16,260 nucleotides of DNA from an uncultured Oribacterium sp. (GTDB taxonomy: Bacteria; Bacillota; Clostridia; Lachnospirales; Lachnospiraceae). Shown here piece by piece: positions 13,901-16,260 of this stretch (the stretch's first letter is position 1; each line of letters starts with the position of its first letter). A program made the translations under genes and the position numbers. The notes below the pieces were generated by a model that saw only the letters and a list, made by a program, of their open reading frames with translations, was not told the DNA's origin and did not search any database. Location of the stretch: positions 1 to 16,260 of the forward strand of contig CAAGKO010000051.1 of assembly GCA_900770445.1 (NCBI GenBank). Reading direction: 5' to 3'.

Positions 13901-15958
13901 CTTTCTGAAAATGTTGGATATCCATCGTCGCAGTATAAAATAGTCGGCGCTATACAGACGGATAATATATATTGGTCAGGATCATCAGAAGCCAGATCAT
14001 ATACCCTGGGATTTCAAGAAGAATTGGGGGCAAATCTTAGTGTATATAGCAATGGTAATCAGCTGACGCAAAACGGATTATTTTGTCCGCTTGCTATAAG
14101 AAACACCTTAATCAGCTTATATGATGGCAGCGGTTATAGAATAAGCGGACTTGCTGCGGAAAAGCAGGATAATCAAACAGCGGTGGCGCTGTTTGTCCAG
14201 CCGAAAGCGGAGATGACCGTGAAAAATCTCATACTGGAAAATGTGGATTTTTCTATAACTGGTTCCGAAAGCAGAGCTGCAGGCTTGATCGGATATGCAG
14301 ATTACGCTGTAACGATAGATAACGTGCATTTTATCGGTACTCTTAATATTAAAGGGAGAGACATTTCGGCGGGCTTTGTGCCACAGGTGAATAGCAATGT
14401 CACAATTACGAATTCCGGGATTGAAAATGCGACGATCAGCTCCTCTGATACAGCGGCAGCCGGGCTTGTCGCTTATGTAAACGGAACAACTACGGTTGAT
14501 AAAGTGAGCTTTACGGGGAATGTTAGAATAACAGGAAAAGAAGAAACGGCTGGTTTTATCGCATTTCCTTTCAGCAATATTACGATTACGAATTCTGGAA
14601 TCGAAGGTGATACGAGCATAATTTCCGATGAAAGTGAAGCCGGTGGCATCATAGGATACGTAAATGAACGTAACGCTACGGTGAATAATGTAAAAGTCAC
14701 AGCTAAGAATACGGAGATTATTGCCGGGAAAAATGCCGGTGGATTGATCGGCAAGATAGAAAAATGTCCTACGTTAAACATCAGTAATGCAGGGGTTTCA
14801 GCTTTTGTAACATCACACTATAGCCATGACCAGGCAGGAGCGGGCGGATTGATCGGTCGCATAGGTGAAGCTGGTGCTGGTTCAAAAATAGAGAAATCTT
14901 ATTATGGCGGACGTACAACGGAAGGTTTTTACGGTAGTTGCACGGTCAATAAGGGAACGGAGCATGAACATACTTATGATGCGAATATAAATGGTGAAAA
15001 ATCAGCAGGTGGATTGATCGGATACATCGGTAAGGCAAATGGCTTATCAATTGAGAACTGCTTCAGTACGGGATCTGTGAACGCCAAGTCGGAGGCTGCG
15101 GCTGCGGGCGGATTTATCGGATCTTCACTTGGCTGGGGCGAGGGATCGATCAGCATTAAAAACTGCTATTCAATGGGAAAAGTTTCAGGAACCAGTTCGT
15201 CTAAGGGCGGATTTATCGGCAGGGCAAATGGAACGAGTACTTTTGAAAACGTGTTTTACTATAGTGCGTTTAATCCTGTTAAAGCTCCAGTCGGAAACAA
15301 CCCTGGATTGAGTGACATTAAGGTGATCAATGATCCACATGATATTCTTGCAGATGATGACTCAAAAACGGTGAATACGCATGTATATGATACGCCAACT
15401 CTTGAAGGGGAAACATATCCATATAAGAACTGGACCAGTGACTGGGAGAGCGCAGCGACAGTGAAGCTGATTACATATTATGGTGACTGGCCACTGCCAA
15501 ATAAGCAGCTGAATGGTAGATTTGTGTACTATCATGCCAATGGAGCCTTAACGAATGGTAGCAAAGAAGGAAACTTTACGCTTACTGGTTTTGATACTTC
15601 ACTAACAACAGATTTGAAAAATGTTGATGGCAATTTCGAAATGGATGGATTTGGTATCATTTGTGAAACTCCAAAACGTGCAGATGTAAAAGGAAAATAT
15701 CAATATTCATTTAATGAGAGCGGGCCTTATCAAGATATTAATGCGGAGGGAAGTAATGATGCGTCTGAATGTTCATCATTTGTCTGGGATGATGGGAAAA
15801 CGTATTATTTCTTTAGAACAACCTCGTTAAAACCTAATACATTAGGAAATGCAACTATTTATATAAAGGGAGCCGATAACACCCTTTATTCAGATATTTT
15901 TTATAAGGTTCAACTAGATATTCAAGCTCACACAGCAACGTTTGAATGTATTAAATGA
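10970..15958 (+). CDS. Giant type IV pilin-adhesin with two GLUG-repeat modules
   Basis: This is a 1662-residue protein numbered from the ATG at 10970. The N-terminus is a standard prepilin: leader MTNAIKKRLDRKG, then FTLAEVLVTVAIILILAG with Glu at +5 (E18), so PilD processing and insertion in a pilus are expected. A pilin-like head reaches about residue 225. Then two homologous modules follow, about 229-770 and 782-1507. Each has a beta-rich domain (EVKNENKLHVIV against EVENGNRLTVRI; both contain LDDIT and a PGE(N/D)I(T/S)I strand), an RHL(E/Q)NL segment (378 and 973), a run of GLUG-like AGGLIG repeats likely to form a beta-helix, and a closing GDW. A C-terminal domain of about 155 residues is unrecognised. 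There is no LPXTG motif and no C-terminal membrane helix. In-frame starts at 10925 (ATGA overlap with the preceding gene) and 10955 are possible; 10970 is chosen for leader length. GC content drops from about 13,300 on. Confidence 0.85.
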   Translation: MTNAIKKRLDRKGFTLAEVLVTVAIILILAGVTFVSVAQYQKNLRLMEMDGTAKEIFIAAQNHLSVAQASGDLDRLAEDAKKSATGMTASPIGTKLLPAPSYAGNADGEYYYVIHNVTSSSESCTPSGSDTILGMMLPFGALDETVATGGNYAIVYELKSASVVAVLYSGAGNASFGNAAVINLEDADVNAIPTLYNDKSARKSYQKGDVTAIVGCYTGTADSAAIPTETLEAPKLEVKNENKLHVIVREAKNTDKITLVITGEQSGTTARRFLNRDAGAGDGYERGTGTFDVTLDDITGDGTYRFSQLIHEGRFTPDVDENDFIPGENITISAIASSSTALATPKESAKYTVSSLFDDVNETTNSTGDTKVYIKNLRHLENLGANVSDFTAALGKDTTSGHYNVVNITAVQKNDITMFSFNGLRGETYNNIYGSGTFTSTYIAANVDYPLSYDGGYHEIYDLTIAGYHKDNVEANAGIFGTVTNALSVKNLVLRNDKIPYESSSANAGMLLGKTSADLTVDGVLAYYHEDTYDETKDSSVEVTASQNAGGLIGLVADGTLKVKNSVAAVYVKGKSAAGGLIGSVDGADAGSTIVQSYAGGHTRDGAYSTTDATTNKPVLDGPGRYNVQAIQASGYAGGFIGVTTDHVTMNAVYSTASVYASSGDANSNAFAGSGTPKIKTTADGKKNYYAIGTHNGKDADGEDIEKAQLSAGEKRHQATAYDRTLMGATETTAHPAMDKTSYPLNTIRHLCGSSAEDQDLPWFIKEHVGDWVVSKKTEESNFEVENGNRLTVRINTGRDQITEDVYYEVKVHGQTRGNDAYFLLHVTPDGNVSVQRRFNTEGFSPYNVNIATLKRDTAPVKVDLYLDDITNPYGNFASVFSCDYFYPGEDISINVTSLTSDHDTGAVYDEDKKQYTNSLYGYLQNEGEDASAHNQQKIEAVKKYVSTAGTEENGLGLIKKDDQYYVQIDNSRHLQNLSENVGYPSSQYKIVGAIQTDNIYWSGSSEARSYTLGFQEELGANLSVYSNGNQLTQNGLFCPLAIRNTLISLYDGSGYRISGLAAEKQDNQTAVALFVQPKAEMTVKNLILENVDFSITGSESRAAGLIGYADYAVTIDNVHFIGTLNIKGRDISAGFVPQVNSNVTITNSGIENATISSSDTAAAGLVAYVNGTTTVDKVSFTGNVRITGKEETAGFIAFPFSNITITNSGIEGDTSIISDESEAGGIIGYVNERNATVNNVKVTAKNTEIIAGKNAGGLIGKIEKCPTLNISNAGVSAFVTSHYSHDQAGAGGLIGRIGEAGAGSKIEKSYYGGRTTEGFYGSCTVNKGTEHEHTYDANINGEKSAGGLIGYIGKANGLSIENCFSTGSVNAKSEAAAAGGFIGSSLGWGEGSISIKNCYSMGKVSGTSSSKGGFIGRANGTSTFENVFYYSAFNPVKAPVGNNPGLSDIKVINDPHDILADDDSKTVNTHVYDTPTLEGETYPYKNWTSDWESAATVKLITYYGDWPLPNKQLNGRFVYYHANGALTNGSKEGNFTLTGFDTSLTTDLKNVDGNFEMDGFGIICETPKRADVKGKYQYSFNESGPYQDINAEGSNDASECSSFVWDDGKTYYFFRTTSLKPNTLGNATIYIKGADNTLYSDIFYKVQLDIQAHTATFECIK
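12397..12895 (+). repeat. GLUG-like repeat run, module 1
   Basis: Five protein repeats are seen: NAGIFGTV, NAGMLLGKT, NAGGLIGLV, AAGGLIGSV and YAGGFIGVT. Each is followed by a short beta-strand pair such as LKVKNSVAAVYV. This stretch uses the GC-rich codons of the surrounding genome (GGCCTCATCGGC type). Confidence 0.7.
14276..14635 (+). repeat. Exact 60-residue tandem repeat in module 2
   Basis: Two units (14276-14455 and 14456-14635) are each exactly 180 bp. They begin AAGLIGYADY and AAGLVAYVNG, and both contain NSNVTITNSGIE or FSNITITNSGIE at residues 39-50 of the unit. DNA identity is moderate and protein spacing is exact, so the duplication is not recent. Confidence 0.75.
14636..15260 (+). 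repeat. GLUG-like repeat run, module 2
   Basis: Further GLUG-like repeats are EAGGIIGYV, NAGGLIGKI, GAGGLIGRI, SAGGLIGYI, AAGGFIGSS and SKGGFIGRA. Several are followed by the classical ending (KIEKSYYGG, SIENCFSTGSV, SIKNCYSMGKV). Codons here are AT-rich (GGATTGATCGG, GGATTTATCGG). Confidence 0.75.
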
Positions 15959-16025
15959 TATGAATTCTAAAATAGTACGGGCACTTGATAACAACTAGTC
16001 AATACTGCATATTATGGAGACGTAT

Positions 16026-16260
16026 ATGGACACAACAAATTTTCCTTTATTTTCCCAGGTGAAGGCGGATCACGATGTGACGACCTACATCGGGGAGCAG
16101 AACAAGTCGATGAAGGCGTTGCATTTCACGGAGCACAGCTTCGCGCATGTGGGCGTGGTGTGTGAGCGGACGGCATATATTCTGGAGAAGCTGGGCTTCG
16201 ATGAGCATACGGTGGATCTGGCGCTGACCGCGGCGTGGATGCATGACCTCGGAAATATCG
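16026..16260 (+). CDS. HD-domain phosphohydrolase (N-terminal part, cut by window end)
   Basis: The ATG at 16026 follows GGAG at good spacing and opens a frame that runs to the window edge (78 codons seen). The visible part has FTEHSFAHVGVVCERTAYIL and then TAAWMHDLGN, which are the first His and the HD pair of the HD superfamily. The substrate cannot be named from this part. It lies 67 bp after the giant pilin gene with no clear terminator between, and its GC content is again high. It differs in sequence from the HD protein at 142-756, so it is not a duplicate. Confidence 0.75.
   Translation, partial: MDTTNFPLFSQVKADHDVTTYIGEQNKSMKALHFTEHSFAHVGVVCERTAYILEKLGFDEHTVDLALTAAWMHDLGNI

Noticed and set aside
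15985..16015. Promoter (TTGATA ... TATTAT) for the last HD gene
   Set aside because: Spacing is 19 bp and transcription would begin at about 16022, after the ribosome binding site at about 16016, so it would not give a normal mRNA leader.

Overview
The window reads as chromosomal DNA of a GC-rich, Gram-positive-type member of the Bacillota, most likely a clostridial lineage such as Lachnospiraceae. This placement is inference: it rests on the monoderm type IV pilus (T4P) gene set (PilD, PilM, PilN, PilO and pseudopilins with no secretin gene in sight), on Firmicutes-style GGAGG ribosome binding sites, and on the style of the GNAT, MATE and HD proteins. No rRNA, tRNA, CRISPR array or transposase was found.

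Layout. (1) 1-1720 holds two housekeeping-type genes on the + strand: an HD-family nucleotidase-like hydrolase and a phosphinothricin-acetyltransferase-like GNAT. Each is preceded by nearly the same small GGGG(T/G)CAGACCCC palindrome. (2) 1802-2503 is an unrecognised single-pass membrane protein with a prepilin-like N-terminus. (3) 2553-3872 on the - strand is a MATE transporter with a structured leader and a plausible promoter near 4000. (4) 4070-4294 is non-coding and carries four palindromic units, each exactly 39 bp, spaced like a REP cluster. (5) 4417-15958 is a + strand T4P gene set, probably one long transcription unit: prepilin peptidase, pilM, pilN, pilO-like, a PilX/GspK-like protein, two short pseudopilins, and then a very large (about 1660 aa) protein. 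(6) 16026 to the window end is the start of a second HD-domain hydrolase.

How the pilus genes fit together. PilD would cleave the prepilin leaders. PilM (cytoplasmic, actin-like), PilN and PilO (single-pass membrane proteins) would form the alignment platform. The four downstream prepilin-like proteins resemble a minor-pilin or tip-initiation set. The last has a textbook prepilin N-terminus (KG|FTLAE) followed by some 1600 residues of beta-rich, GLUG-like repeats arranged as two homologous modules, so it is best read as a pilus-borne, probably tip-located, adhesin. The motor and platform genes pilB, pilC and pilT are not in the window.

The most notable signals are the giant pilin-adhesin fusion, the sharp fall in GC content inside that gene at about 13,300 where its second module begins, the 39-bp palindrome cluster, and Ala/Gly/Thr/Asp-rich insertions sitting inside otherwise conserved enzymes (the GNAT and the prepilin peptidase).
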